From a bacterium (GTDB lineage Bacteria; Patescibacteriota; Patescibacteriia; CAIQCM01), in assembly GCA_023246535.1 (NCBI GenBank), contig JAHFIF010000006.1, positions 14,151 to 20,139 of the forward strand: a DNA stretch of 5,989 nucleotides. The letters are read 5' to 3'. Both the position numbers and the translations under genes were made by a program. The notes under the pieces were generated by a model. That model was not told where the DNA came from, did no database searches, and was given only the letters and a program-made list of their open reading frames with translations. How positions within the stretch are numbered: the stretch's first letter is position 1; every line of letters begins with the position of its first letter. Below are positions 1 through 5,617 of this stretch, one piece after another.

Positions 1-201
1 TACCGCAAGCAAAAACACCTCTAGCCGTTCTTTCGTTTTTCTAACCCCATCCTTTTTGATCAAAACCTCAAAATAGTCATTAAATTTTGTTTCTCTAGCA
101 TTAAAGCCATTTAATCCCAACCAGCCAACAATATATTCTCCCACAGGTTTCATGTTCCTGTGAGAATCTTTAAACGAGATATGTACCCGCAAATACATCA
201 T
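1..201 (-). CDS. Partial hypothetical protein, N-terminal 67 residues, runs off left edge
   Basis: An open frame starts at a double ATG (201-199 and 198-196) and continues without a stop to the window edge, giving 67 residues beginning MMYLRVHISF and ending ERLEVFLLAV. I do not recognise the family. The visible part has no signal peptide or membrane segment and reads as a small mixed alpha/beta soluble domain: a hydrophobic stretch YIVGWLGLNGF (residues 23-33), a short beta-like FEVLIKK (44-50), then a charged helix. Its composition differs from its neighbours: 66 of the first 180 bases are G or C, against 41 of 60 in sampled lines of the PHP gene. It begins about 30 nt after the tRNA-Leu terminator, so it needs its own promoter. 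AT-rich hexamers such as CATAAT (213-218) lie just upstream, but no convincing pair is seen and there is no Shine-Dalgarno. The ATG, the frame and the charged/hydrophobic pattern make a real gene likely but not certain. Confidence 0.5.
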   Translation of the reverse strand, partial: MMYLRVHISFKDSHRNMKPVGEYIVGWLGLNGFNARETKFNDYFEVLIKKDGVRKTKERLEVFLLAV

Positions 202-231
202 AAAAAATTAATATTATGTATCCATGATATC

Positions 232-259
232 AAAAAATCCCACCGACGTGGGATTTTTT
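232..259 (-). terminator. Rho-independent terminator of tRNA-Leu
   Basis: A 12-bp perfect inverted repeat (232-243 with 248-259) surrounds the 4-nt loop cgac. Read on the minus strand it is an A6 arm plus TCCCAC, the loop, then GTGGGA followed by T6, so the U-tract is the 3' arm itself. The first base of the 5' arm (259) is also the last A of the encoded CCA of the tRNA, so terminator and tRNA share a base. Because the arms are A-rich and T-rich, the element could also work in the plus direction. Confidence 0.9.
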
Positions 260-344
260 GGTGCTCGGGAGAGGACTTGAACCTCCACACCCTTACGGGT
301 ACTACCACCTCAAGGTAGCGTGTATGCCATTTCACCACCCGAGC
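259..344 (-). tRNA. tRNA-Leu, anticodon GAG, CCA encoded
   Basis: An 86-nt class II tRNA including the encoded CCA (261-259). The acceptor stem GCTCGGG (344-338) pairs with CCCGAGC (269-263) and the discriminator base is A (262). The D arm contains GTG...CAC. The anticodon stem CTACC (318-314) pairs with GGTAG (306-302) around the 7-nt loop TTGAGGT, placing the anticodon GAG at 311-309, which reads CUC and CUU codons. The long variable arm TACCC-GTAA-GGGTG is typical of leucine tRNAs. The T arm is GGAGG-TTCAAGT-CCTCT with one G-U pair. Every stem closes, so this looks like a functional gene. It has a strong promoter upstream and an intrinsic terminator immediately downstream, so it is probably a monocistronic unit. 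Confidence 0.97.
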
Positions 345-371
345 GCATTGAATTGTCGACCAGTCGATCTT

Positions 372-416
372 GGCAAGCTTTTGATGATGCCATCAAGCCA
401 AAATGGTGAGCTTGCC
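372..416 (-). repeat. Inverted repeat at the 5' end of the tRNA-Leu leader transcript
   Basis: Perfect 8-bp arms GGCAAGCT (372-379) and AGCTTGCC (409-416) enclose 29 nt that contain a second hairpin, TTGATG (381-386) and CATCAA (391-396) with the 4-nt loop atgc. A start site predicted from the upstream promoter would fall at about 415-416, so the leader RNA would begin with this structure. No U-tract follows it in either direction, so it is not an intrinsic terminator. The right part, TGAGCTTGCCGAACC (407-421), resembles the REP-like palindromes with core TGAGCTTGTCGAA that I recall from many environmental bacterial genomes; that resemblance is from memory and untested. Confidence 0.55.
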
Positions 417-421
417 GAACC

Positions 422-450
422 ATTATGCTTGAATTTTTAAGCGTTGTCAA
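422..450 (-). promoter_or_regulatory. Near-consensus sigma-70 promoter for tRNA-Leu
   Basis: On the minus strand a perfect -35 box TTGACA (450-445), a 17-nt spacer (444-428) and a -10 box CATAAT (427-422) match the housekeeping consensus at 11 of 12 positions. The -35 box lies inside the last codons of the PHP gene (Val-Asp-Asn) and the -10 box lies just beyond its stop. Transcription would start near 415-416 and give a leader of about 70 nt before the tRNA. The strength suits a stable-RNA gene. No other obvious promoter is correctly spaced between here and the tRNA. Confidence 0.75.
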
Positions 451-1315
451 CGGCCATGCCAAGCCGCTCCAAAAGACCGGCAACGGCGGCGGGCGGCGTC
501 TGCAGGGCGCCGGGAAACGGGGCGTAAAAGGGAATATAGGCTTTCATGCCTTCACCCAAAATCTCGATCGGGCCGTGCCAATCGCTGCCGGAGGAGACCA
601 GCAGCCGCAGGTCGGAAGCGATCTCCAAGGCGCAATCAACATCCTCTTTGGCGTGGCTGGACTGGTAGCATTCAACGCCGTCCAGGCCAAAACCCTTGAG
701 CTCGGCGACCAATTTTTTTTGCGCCGCGGGCGCGGGATCGATCCGCTTTAACGAGATCTTCGGCGCGAGCGGATGCGCCAGGCAAATGACCGCGCCGGCG
801 TTTTTCGCCGCCGCGATCGCCTCTTCCGGCGACACGTACCGGTCGGCGACATTGACGGTCGCCAGCGCATTGCCGGCCGTTTCGAGATCGGAGAAGATCC
901 CCTTGCGCACCAAAAAATCTCTGGTGATGCTGTTCCCGGTGAACGTCTTGTTCTCCAAAAGAAACTCCTCGGCCAATCCCGGCGCGACCGCTTCGACCTT
1001 GTCGGCAAAATACGACCGGCGCTTTTCGCCTTGCCGGTCCAAAAAATCCAAAAAATCTTTATCGTCGGGCTTGAAACCGTAAACCATAAAATGGATCGGC
1101 TTGGCGTGCCAGGTCGTCGATACTTCGACGCCGGCGATAATCTTGATCGCCGCCGCGCGCGCGGCCTCCGCCGCTTCTTTAAGACCGCGGACGTTGTCGT
1201 GATCGGTGATCGAAATGACGCCGACGCCGTGGGCGGCGGCGGTCTTGACCACCTCGGCGGGCGTCAAAATCCCGTCCGAGTGTTTCGTGTGCAAATGCAG
1301 GTCGACAAAATTCAT
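437..1315 (-). CDS. PHP-domain metal-dependent phosphoesterase (TrpH/YciV-like)
   Basis: A 292-residue cytoplasmic protein with a full PHP (polymerase and histidinol phosphatase) fold. The metal-ligand motifs appear in order: DLHLHTKHSDG (residues 5-15), SITDHD (35-40), AGVEVS (61-66), a histidine in IHFMVYGF (74-81), LAHP (179-182), CYQSSH (216-221) and SSGSDWHG (241-248). These are the His/Asp/Glu residues that bind the multi-metal centre in YciV-type enzymes, so it should be catalytically competent. Known relatives hydrolyse 3',5'-bisphosphonucleotides or trim short oligonucleotides and RNA 5' ends; the substrate here is not determined by sequence. The length is normal for the family. It is the last gene of the bactofilin operon. 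Its ATG lies one nucleotide after the stop of the lipid-kinase-like gene, with no Shine-Dalgarno, which suggests translational coupling. A tandem 9-bp duplication at 1039-1056 encodes the local repeat DFLDFLD. Confidence 0.93.
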   Translation of the reverse strand: MNFVDLHLHTKHSDGILTPAEVVKTAAAHGVGVISITDHDNVRGLKEAAEAARAAAIKIIAGVEVSTTWHAKPIHFMVYGFKPDDKDFLDFLDRQGEKRRSYFADKVEAVAPGLAEEFLLENKTFTGNSITRDFLVRKGIFSDLETAGNALATVNVADRYVSPEEAIAAAKNAGAVICLAHPLAPKISLKRIDPAPAAQKKLVAELKGFGLDGVECYQSSHAKEDVDCALEIASDLRLLVSSGSDWHGPIEILGEGMKAYIPFYAPFPGALQTPPAAVAGLLERLGMAVDNA

Positions 1316-1316
1316 A

Positions 1317-2078
1317 TTAATTTATCGCCCGGCCCTTGCCGACGATGACAGTGAGGCGGCGCGGCGCAATTTCAACGTTAAATTCCGCGTCTTGGTAAGA
1401 CTGGCCGTCGGCAATGGCGGTGAGCTGGGCGCCTTCCGGCGAGCGGACAACGATGTGCGTGGTCGGAAAAACGCTGAGTCCGGCGGCGGCGCCGGACGGC
1501 GCAAAGATCGAGCGGAAAAAACCGCGCGCCGAAGTCTTCACCATGGTCTCGAGCCGCCCGTCGCGCGGATCGCCCGGGCCTTTTTCGTCCATGGAAAAAT
1601 TGCTGATGCAAATTTCGCCGCCGTTGACCGGCGAAACCGTATAGCGGCCGTCGCACTCGGCTTTGACCGCGCCTGAAATGTTGAGCGTGGTCAAAAAATA
1701 ATGTTTGTTAACCTTGCCCAGGTCGAGCTCTTCGACCAAACGCGCGGAAAGAATATCGCAAGCCGCCATGGCATCGTCGATGCCGAGCAGCTTGGCGATC
1801 GTGTTCTTCTCCCCCACGGGAATGACGCCAAAAACCACGCCGGGAAATTCGGCGATGGCGTCGATGGCGCGCGCTACAGCGCCATCATCCCCCACCACGA
1901 CCACGGTCTTGGCGCCGCGGCGCACCGCGTCCTGCACCGTGCCTTTCATGGTCTTAAAGAGCGCCAAACGATGCACGCTCCCGTAAATACCCAAGTCGGT
2001 CAGTCGATTTTCGATGGTCGACAGCTGTTTGGCAAATTTGGGGTCGGTTAAAAATGCTTCGTAAATGTAATGATACAT
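1317..2078 (-). CDS. Diacylglycerol kinase / YegS-like lipid-kinase homologue with altered motifs
   Basis: A 253-residue protein with the outline of the DAGK catalytic fold. The nucleotide-binding segment is TVVVVGDDGAVARAIDAIA (58-76), corresponding to the family's GGDGT motif but reading GDDGA. The next segment, FGVIPVGEKNTIAKLLGI (83-100), corresponds to GTIPLGTxNDFAR-LGI but has E, K and T at usually conserved positions. Then come a core strand, LDLGKVNKHYFLTTLNISG (118-136), and a C-terminal segment, ADGQSYQDAEFNVEIAPRRLTVIVG (223-247), that matches the DGE...ix-v-P-al-v end of YegS-type proteins. It is shorter than YegS (about 300 residues) because the usual N-terminal NPxSG segment is missing. 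Canonical members phosphorylate diacylglycerol, phosphatidylglycerol or sphingoid lipids with ATP. Given the altered motifs, activity is uncertain and it may be a pseudokinase or act on another substrate. It sits 9 nt after the bactofilin stop and 1 nt before the PHP start. Confidence 0.72.
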   Translation of the reverse strand: MYHYIYEAFLTDPKFAKQLSTIENRLTDLGIYGSVHRLALFKTMKGTVQDAVRRGAKTVVVVGDDGAVARAIDAIAEFPGVVFGVIPVGEKNTIAKLLGIDDAMAACDILSARLVEELDLGKVNKHYFLTTLNISGAVKAECDGRYTVSPVNGGEICISNFSMDEKGPGDPRDGRLETMVKTSARGFFRSIFAPSGAAAGLSVFPTTHIVVRSPEGAQLTAIADGQSYQDAEFNVEIAPRRLTVIVGKGRAIN

Positions 2079-2087
2079 CGGAAAGTT

Positions 2088-2483
2088 CTAGGCCTCGTCC
2101 TCGGCCTTTCCCTCGCGAACGCGCTCGCGGGTTGCAACTTTTTCCTGGGCCACCTGGCAATTTCCGGAAATGGAAGCGCCGGCCTCGACGGTCAAGGTGC
2201 GGCAGTTGATGTTGCCGTGGATCTTGGCGGTCCCCATGAGTTCAAGCTTTTCGCCGGTCGTAAGATCGCCCTTGATCTCGCCGGCCACAATGGCGTTGGC
2301 CGCCATTACGTCGGCCTGGATCGTTGCCGTTTCCGTGACGATCAAATCGCCCTCGGCCCTGACCGAACCGATCACCATGCCTTCAATCCGGACATTGCCA
2401 GGCGAGGTGAAATCGCCTTCAACTTTGACGCCGCTCGCGATGATGGTTTCATTGCCGGCGGCCCCTTCTTCTCTTTTGAACAT
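2088..2483 (-). CDS. Bactofilin (polymer-forming cytoskeletal protein)
   Basis: A 131-residue protein dominated by the bactofilin domain (about residues 11-112): repeating short beta strands with regularly spaced glycines (VKVEGDF, VRIEGMVIGSV, AEGDLIV, IVAGEIKGDL, LMGTAKIHGNI, ASISGNC) that form a right-handed beta-helix. The N-terminal tail is short and charged (MFKREEGAAGNET) and the C-terminal tail is highly charged (EKVATRERVREGKAEDEA), as in the family. Bactofilins polymerise without nucleotides into filaments at the membrane and organise cell shape, envelope enzymes or polar structures. There is no transmembrane segment here, so membrane contact would be through the N-terminal tail or partners. 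It is the first gene of an operon with a lipid-kinase homologue and a PHP phosphoesterase. The ATG at 2483 is the only sensible start; it lies about 29 nt downstream of a start site predicted from a weak promoter and has no Shine-Dalgarno. Confidence 0.93.
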   Translation of the reverse strand: MFKREEGAAGNETIIASGVKVEGDFTSPGNVRIEGMVIGSVRAEGDLIVTETATIQADVMAANAIVAGEIKGDLTTGEKLELMGTAKIHGNINCRTLTVEAGASISGNCQVAQEKVATRERVREGKAEDEA

Positions 2484-2518
2484 AGGGTTTGGTCTGATTA
2501 CTGATAATTAATTAATCA

Positions 2519-2548
2519 ATGTTACCCCACATCCGGCAGGATTGCCAG
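2519..2548 (-). promoter_or_regulatory. Tentative sigma-70 promoter of the bactofilin operon
   Basis: On the minus strand CTGGCA (2548-2543), an 18-nt spacer and TAACAT (2524-2519) match 4 of 6 consensus positions in each box and would give a leader of about 29 nt. The flanking inverted repeat CCCCAC/GTGGGG (2525-2530 and 2548-2553) sits in the spacer and at the -35 edge, where an operator could lie. The match is weak and other AT-rich -10 candidates exist in 2495-2520. Confidence 0.3.
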
Positions 2549-2553
2549 TGGGG
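2525..2553. repeat. Inverted repeat A in the argS-bactofilin intergenic region
   Basis: Six-bp perfect arms CCCCAC (2525-2530) and GTGGGG (2548-2553) enclose a second pair, GGCA (2535-2538) and TGCC (2543-2546), with loop GGAT. No T-run follows on either strand, so it is not a terminator. It overlaps the predicted bactofilin promoter and may be an operator or a structured RNA. Confidence 0.6.
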
Positions 2554-2573
2554 AAAACGGCTCAACTGAATAC

Positions 2574-2604
2574 TTTTGGTGTCCGCGCCGCGCGGACACC
2601 AAAA
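2574..2604. repeat. Inverted repeat B: 14-bp perfect hairpin with 3-nt loop
   Basis: TTTTGGTGTCCGCG (2574-2587) is perfectly complementary to CGCGGACACCAAAA (2591-2604) around the loop ccg. On both strands the T-run is on the 5' side and the A-run on the 3' side, the reverse of an intrinsic terminator. It could form a very stable RNA hairpin at the end of the argS transcript (a 3'-end stabiliser or processing site) or be a protein-binding dyad. Confidence 0.8.
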
Positions 2605-2617
2605 ACTAATATTCAAG

Positions 2618-2664
2618 AACTAAATGCCAAAAAGGCCGTTTTGGAATTTAGTTGTTATTTTTTT
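2618..2664 (+). terminator. Inverted repeat C: terminator-like hairpin with a T-tract on the plus strand
   Basis: Arms AACTAAAT (2618-2625) and ATTTAGTT (2646-2653) continue, after one G/A mismatch, into CCAAAA (2627-2632) and TTTTGG (2639-2644), giving 14 pairs. On the plus strand gtta and then seven T (2658-2664) follow, an intrinsic-terminator layout that faces away from the known genes and toward the 3' end of argS. On the minus strand, argS's own direction, the sequence after the stem is CTTGAATATT, with no U-run. It may block antisense transcription into argS, or act as a weak argS 3' end. Confidence 0.45.
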
Positions 2665-2681
2665 AGCTATTCCCAAAGGGA

Positions 2682-4403
2682 TTACATTTCTTTCGGCGCG
2701 GGAATACCGAGCAAATACAGGCTGCGGCCCAGCACCAGGCCGACGGCGCGCAGGAGCGACAGGCGGGCGCGGCGCAGCGGAGCGTCGGCTTTGAGCACCG
2801 GCACTTGTTCGTAAAACTCGGCGAACGACTTGGAAAGGTCGTAGGCGTAACGGGCGACGACGGACGGATCGCGCTCCTTGGCCGCCGCGGAAACGATGTC
2901 GGCGAATTCGGAAAGCTTCATGACGAGCTGCCACTCGGCAGGCGCCGTGAGCACCGACACGTCAACGCGCCCGGCGCCGGTCGAACCGTGCTCGATCGCC
3001 TTGCGCAAGATCGATTGAATCCGGGCGTTGGTGTATTGCAAATACGGCCCGGTCTTGCCGGTAAAAGCCAGCGACTCCTTGGGATTGAAAGTCATGCCGC
3101 TCGGCGCCGAAACCGAAAGCAGGTAGAACTTGACCGCGCCGAGCGCAATCTCCTGCGCCCGCTTGTCGACTTCGGACTGGTCGAGAAAGTCATGCCGTTC
3201 TTTAATTTCCGCGGCGGCCAATTCCGAAAGATGCTGCACCAGGTCGTCAATGTCGACCACCGTGCCTTCGCGCGATTTCATCCGGCCTTCGGGCAGCGCC
3301 ACGTGGCCGTATGAAACATGCTCCAATTGATCGGCCCATTTGTAGCCGAGGAGCCGCATGATCCCGACGAGCTGGCGCAGGTGCAGGTCTTGTTCGGTTC
3401 CCACCACCCACAAGCAGCGCGTTAATTTGAACTCGGTCATTTTCTTGAGCGTGAGCGGCAGGTCGGTGGTGATGTAAACCGCCGTGCCGTCGGCGCGCAG
3501 CACGACCTTGTCCGGCTGGCCGGGCAGCTTGGCCACCACGTTCCCTTTTTCATCTTTGGAAAAAATTCCTTTTTCGAGCGCCGCCAAAGCCATTTTGCTT
3601 CCTTCCTTGTAGAGCAAGCTCTCGCGGTACACCTTGTCGTATTTCACGCCCAGCATCTTCAGGGTCGCGTTCTGCCCGTCGGCGCACCACTTGGTCATCG
3701 TCCGCCACAACGCGCGCGTCGCCGTGTCCCCCGCCTCCCATTTTTGCAGCATGGCCGTGACGTCCGCATCCAAAGACGGATCCTGCTTTTGCTTTTGGTC
3801 GAACATCACGTAATACTTTCCGACCAAATGATCCCCTTTGACGCCGGCGCTAACCGGCGTTTCATTGTCGCCCCACTTGTCATAGGCGACCATCGCTTTG
3901 GTGACGCCGATGCCGCGGTCGGAAAGCAAGTTGGCGCGGACCACCTTGTTGCCGGCCGTTTCCAGAATGCGGCAAAGCGCTTCGCCGAGCGCGGCGTTGC
4001 GCAAATGGCCCAAATGCAGCGGCTTGTTGATGTTGGGCGCGACATATTCAACCATGATCTTTTCCTTGGTCGCTTTGCCGTTGCCGTATTTGGTCTTGTC
4101 CTTGGCGACGGCCGCCATCACCTCTTTAACCACGACCGCTTTTTTGAGGCGCAAATTAAGATACGGCCCGGCCACCTCGGCGCTTTCCAAGGCTTTAACG
4201 CCGGAAATTTTTCCGCGCAGTTCCTCGGCAATGAGGCTCGGCGCTTTGCCGGCGATCTTCGCGAGCTTGAACATTGGCACGGCCAGATCCCCCAGTTTGG
4301 GATCGGGCGTCGGACCGATATCCGAAGCAACGAGGTTGGAGTTGGGATAAATCTCGGCAATGGCTTTGATGATCTGGTTTTTAATCTTGGAGAGTGGTGA
4401 CAT
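2682..4403 (-). CDS. argS: Arginyl-tRNA synthetase (ArgRS)
   Basis: A 573-residue class I synthetase that attaches arginine to tRNA-Arg using ATP in the cytoplasm; length is normal for the family. Domain order: N-terminal ArgRS additional domain (about 1-88, with LGDLAVPMFKLAK), Rossmann catalytic core starting at VEYVAPNINKPLHLGHLRN (118-136, HIGH motif as HLGH 130-133), and the KMSKS-loop equivalent LPEGRMKSREGTVVDIDDL (370-388; MKSR 375-378). The C-terminal DALR anticodon-binding domain (about 450-573) contains GKTGPYLQYTNARIQSILRKA and ends LGIPAPKEM. The core segment LLSDRGIGVTKAMVAYDKWG (159-178) has the NDRG-I-type form found in eukaryotic-like and CPR/Bacteroidetes-type ArgRS, not the NDWGT form of E. 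coli. All core motifs are present. The ATG lies one nucleotide after the tyrS stop, without a Shine-Dalgarno, so translation is probably coupled to tyrS. Confidence 0.97.
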   Translation of the reverse strand: MSPLSKIKNQIIKAIAEIYPNSNLVASDIGPTPDPKLGDLAVPMFKLAKIAGKAPSLIAEELRGKISGVKALESAEVAGPYLNLRLKKAVVVKEVMAAVAKDKTKYGNGKATKEKIMVEYVAPNINKPLHLGHLRNAALGEALCRILETAGNKVVRANLLSDRGIGVTKAMVAYDKWGDNETPVSAGVKGDHLVGKYYVMFDQKQKQDPSLDADVTAMLQKWEAGDTATRALWRTMTKWCADGQNATLKMLGVKYDKVYRESLLYKEGSKMALAALEKGIFSKDEKGNVVAKLPGQPDKVVLRADGTAVYITTDLPLTLKKMTEFKLTRCLWVVGTEQDLHLRQLVGIMRLLGYKWADQLEHVSYGHVALPEGRMKSREGTVVDIDDLVQHLSELAAAEIKERHDFLDQSEVDKRAQEIALGAVKFYLLSVSAPSGMTFNPKESLAFTGKTGPYLQYTNARIQSILRKAIEHGSTGAGRVDVSVLTAPAEWQLVMKLSEFADIVSAAAKERDPSVVARYAYDLSKSFAEFYEQVPVLKADAPLRRARLSLLRAVGLVLGRSLYLLGIPAPKEM

Positions 4404-4404
4404 G

Positions 4405-5589
4405 CTAGGCGATCTTTACGAAAAATCTTTTACCTTTTTGGATCAACATGCCGGAGCGGATCGCGAGGAGCGGATCGGCGGCAACGGCGCCGTCGATTTT
4501 AACCCCGCCCTGTTCGATCGTCCGGCGCGCATCGGTCTTGGAACTGGCGAAACCGACCTCGACCAGAACATCGGCCAAAACCTTCGCTGCCACCTTTTTC
4601 TCTTCAACCTCGTCCGGCACTTCTTTCTTTTGAAAGGTCTTAATGAAATTCTCTTCGGCTTTTTCCGCCGCGCCTTTGGCGTGGTATAAGGCGACGATCT
4701 CGCGGGCCAGCCACATCTTGATGTTGCGCGGATTCTCGCCTTCGGCCAATTTCGACTTCACAACCCCAATCTCTTCGGCCGGCATTTCCGTCGCCAGCTC
4801 GAAATAATTAATGATGAGCGCGTCAGGGATGCTCATGACCTTGCCGTACATGCTTTCGGCTGATTCGGTGATGCCGATATAATTGCCCAACGATTTGGAC
4901 ATTTTCTTTTCGCCGTCGAGTCCGACCAGCAGCGGACAGGAGATGACCGCCTGCTCGGGCAAGCCCATTTTTTTCTGCAGCTCGCGGCCGGCAAGCATGT
5001 TGAAGGTCTGATCGGTGCCGCCCATTTCAACGGACGCTTTGATCGCGACCGAGTCGTAGGCCTGCATGAGCGGGTAGAGCAGTTCGTGCAAATATATCTC
5101 GATCCCTTCTTTATAGCGTTTGGCAAAATCGTCGCGCTCCAGCGTGCGGGCGACGGTGAAGTTGGTCGCCAGCTTGATGAGGTCGGCGAAGGTCAATTTC
5201 GAAAGCCACTTGGAATTCTTTTCCAAGTCGATCTTTTTTACGTCAAGAATTTTCCCGACCTGGGCGAGGTAGGTTTTGGCATTGGCGTCGATCGCCGCCG
5301 GTTCCAGCGGCGGGCGCGTCTTGGAGCGGCCGGAAGGATCGCCGATGCGGGCCGTGTAGTCGCCGACAATGACGACCACCTCGTGCCCGAGGTCCTGCAT
5401 CTTTTTAAGCAGCCGCAAACCAACGGCATGCCCGAGGTGAATGTCCGGCGAGGTCGGATCAAACCCCATTTTAAAACGCAAGGTTTCGCCTTTTTTAAGC
5501 GCCGCCGTCAATTGCTCAACGCCGATCACATTGGCGACGCCGCGTCCCAAAATTTCCTTAATTTGTTCTTCGGTAGCTTTCTTGGCCAT
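4405..5589 (-). CDS. tyrS: Tyrosyl-tRNA synthetase (TyrRS, TyrZ-like subtype)
   Basis: A 394-residue class I synthetase that charges tRNA-Tyr with tyrosine in the cytoplasm. The catalytic core carries FDPTSPDIHLGHAVGLRLL (43-61; HLGH 51-54), DYTARIGDPSGRS (77-89), the tyrosine-pocket segment LMQAYDSVAIKASVEMGGTDQ (174-194) and a perfect KMSKS (229-233). The C-terminal S4 RNA-binding domain (about 337-394: VLVEVGFASSKTDARRTIEQGGVKIDG) is complete. The GDYTARIGDPSGR and VEMGGTDQTFN forms place it with the TyrZ-like bacterial subgroup and not the E. coli TyrS subgroup. It is probably the first gene of a two-gene operon with argS. The start is the only in-frame ATG that gives the normal N-terminus MAKKATEEQI. 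No T-box leader is present: only 44 nt separate the upstream terminator from the ATG. Confidence 0.97.
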   Translation of the reverse strand: MAKKATEEQIKEILGRGVANVIGVEQLTAALKKGETLRFKMGFDPTSPDIHLGHAVGLRLLKKMQDLGHEVVVIVGDYTARIGDPSGRSKTRPPLEPAAIDANAKTYLAQVGKILDVKKIDLEKNSKWLSKLTFADLIKLATNFTVARTLERDDFAKRYKEGIEIYLHELLYPLMQAYDSVAIKASVEMGGTDQTFNMLAGRELQKKMGLPEQAVISCPLLVGLDGEKKMSKSLGNYIGITESAESMYGKVMSIPDALIINYFELATEMPAEEIGVVKSKLAEGENPRNIKMWLAREIVALYHAKGAAEKAEENFIKTFQKKEVPDEVEEKKVAAKVLADVLVEVGFASSKTDARRTIEQGGVKIDGAVAADPLLAIRSGMLIQKGKRFFVKIA

Positions 5590-5617
5590 AGTTTCACACT
5601 TTATCGTTTTGCCGCCT

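Noticed and set aside
355..369. CGAC-CA-GTCG dyad (357-366) just upstream of the tRNA as a second hairpin
   Set aside because: The loop would be only two bases, so the usable stem is about 3 bp; it may simply be chance.
345..377. TTGCCA/TTCAAT as a promoter adjacent to the tRNA
   Set aside because: The predicted start would lie inside the tRNA; the TTGACA-N17-CATAAT promoter upstream is far better.
310..391. Minus-strand mini-ORF starting ATGGCATCATC in the tRNA leader and ending at a TGA in the anticodon loop
   Set aside because: It runs into the tRNA, has no Shine-Dalgarno and no coding pattern; it is most likely chance.
1039..1056. Tandem 9-bp repeat with A6 runs in the PHP gene as a phase-variation or frameshift site
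   Set aside because: The unit length is a multiple of three, only two copies exist and the frame is intact; it just encodes DFLDFLD.
425..2051. Long plus-strand frames antisense to the PHP and lipid-kinase-like genes
   Set aside because: They mirror high-GC coding on the minus strand, show no domain motifs and have Ala/Arg/Gly-rich composition typical of shadow frames.
2574..2604. Inverted repeat B as an argS intrinsic terminator
   Set aside because: No U-tract follows the stem on either strand; the T-run is on the 5' arm.
2805..4400. Long plus-strand frames antisense to argS (for example 3744-4400)
   Set aside because: The minus-strand argS has all family motifs; the antisense frames show no recognisable features or starts with regulatory signals.
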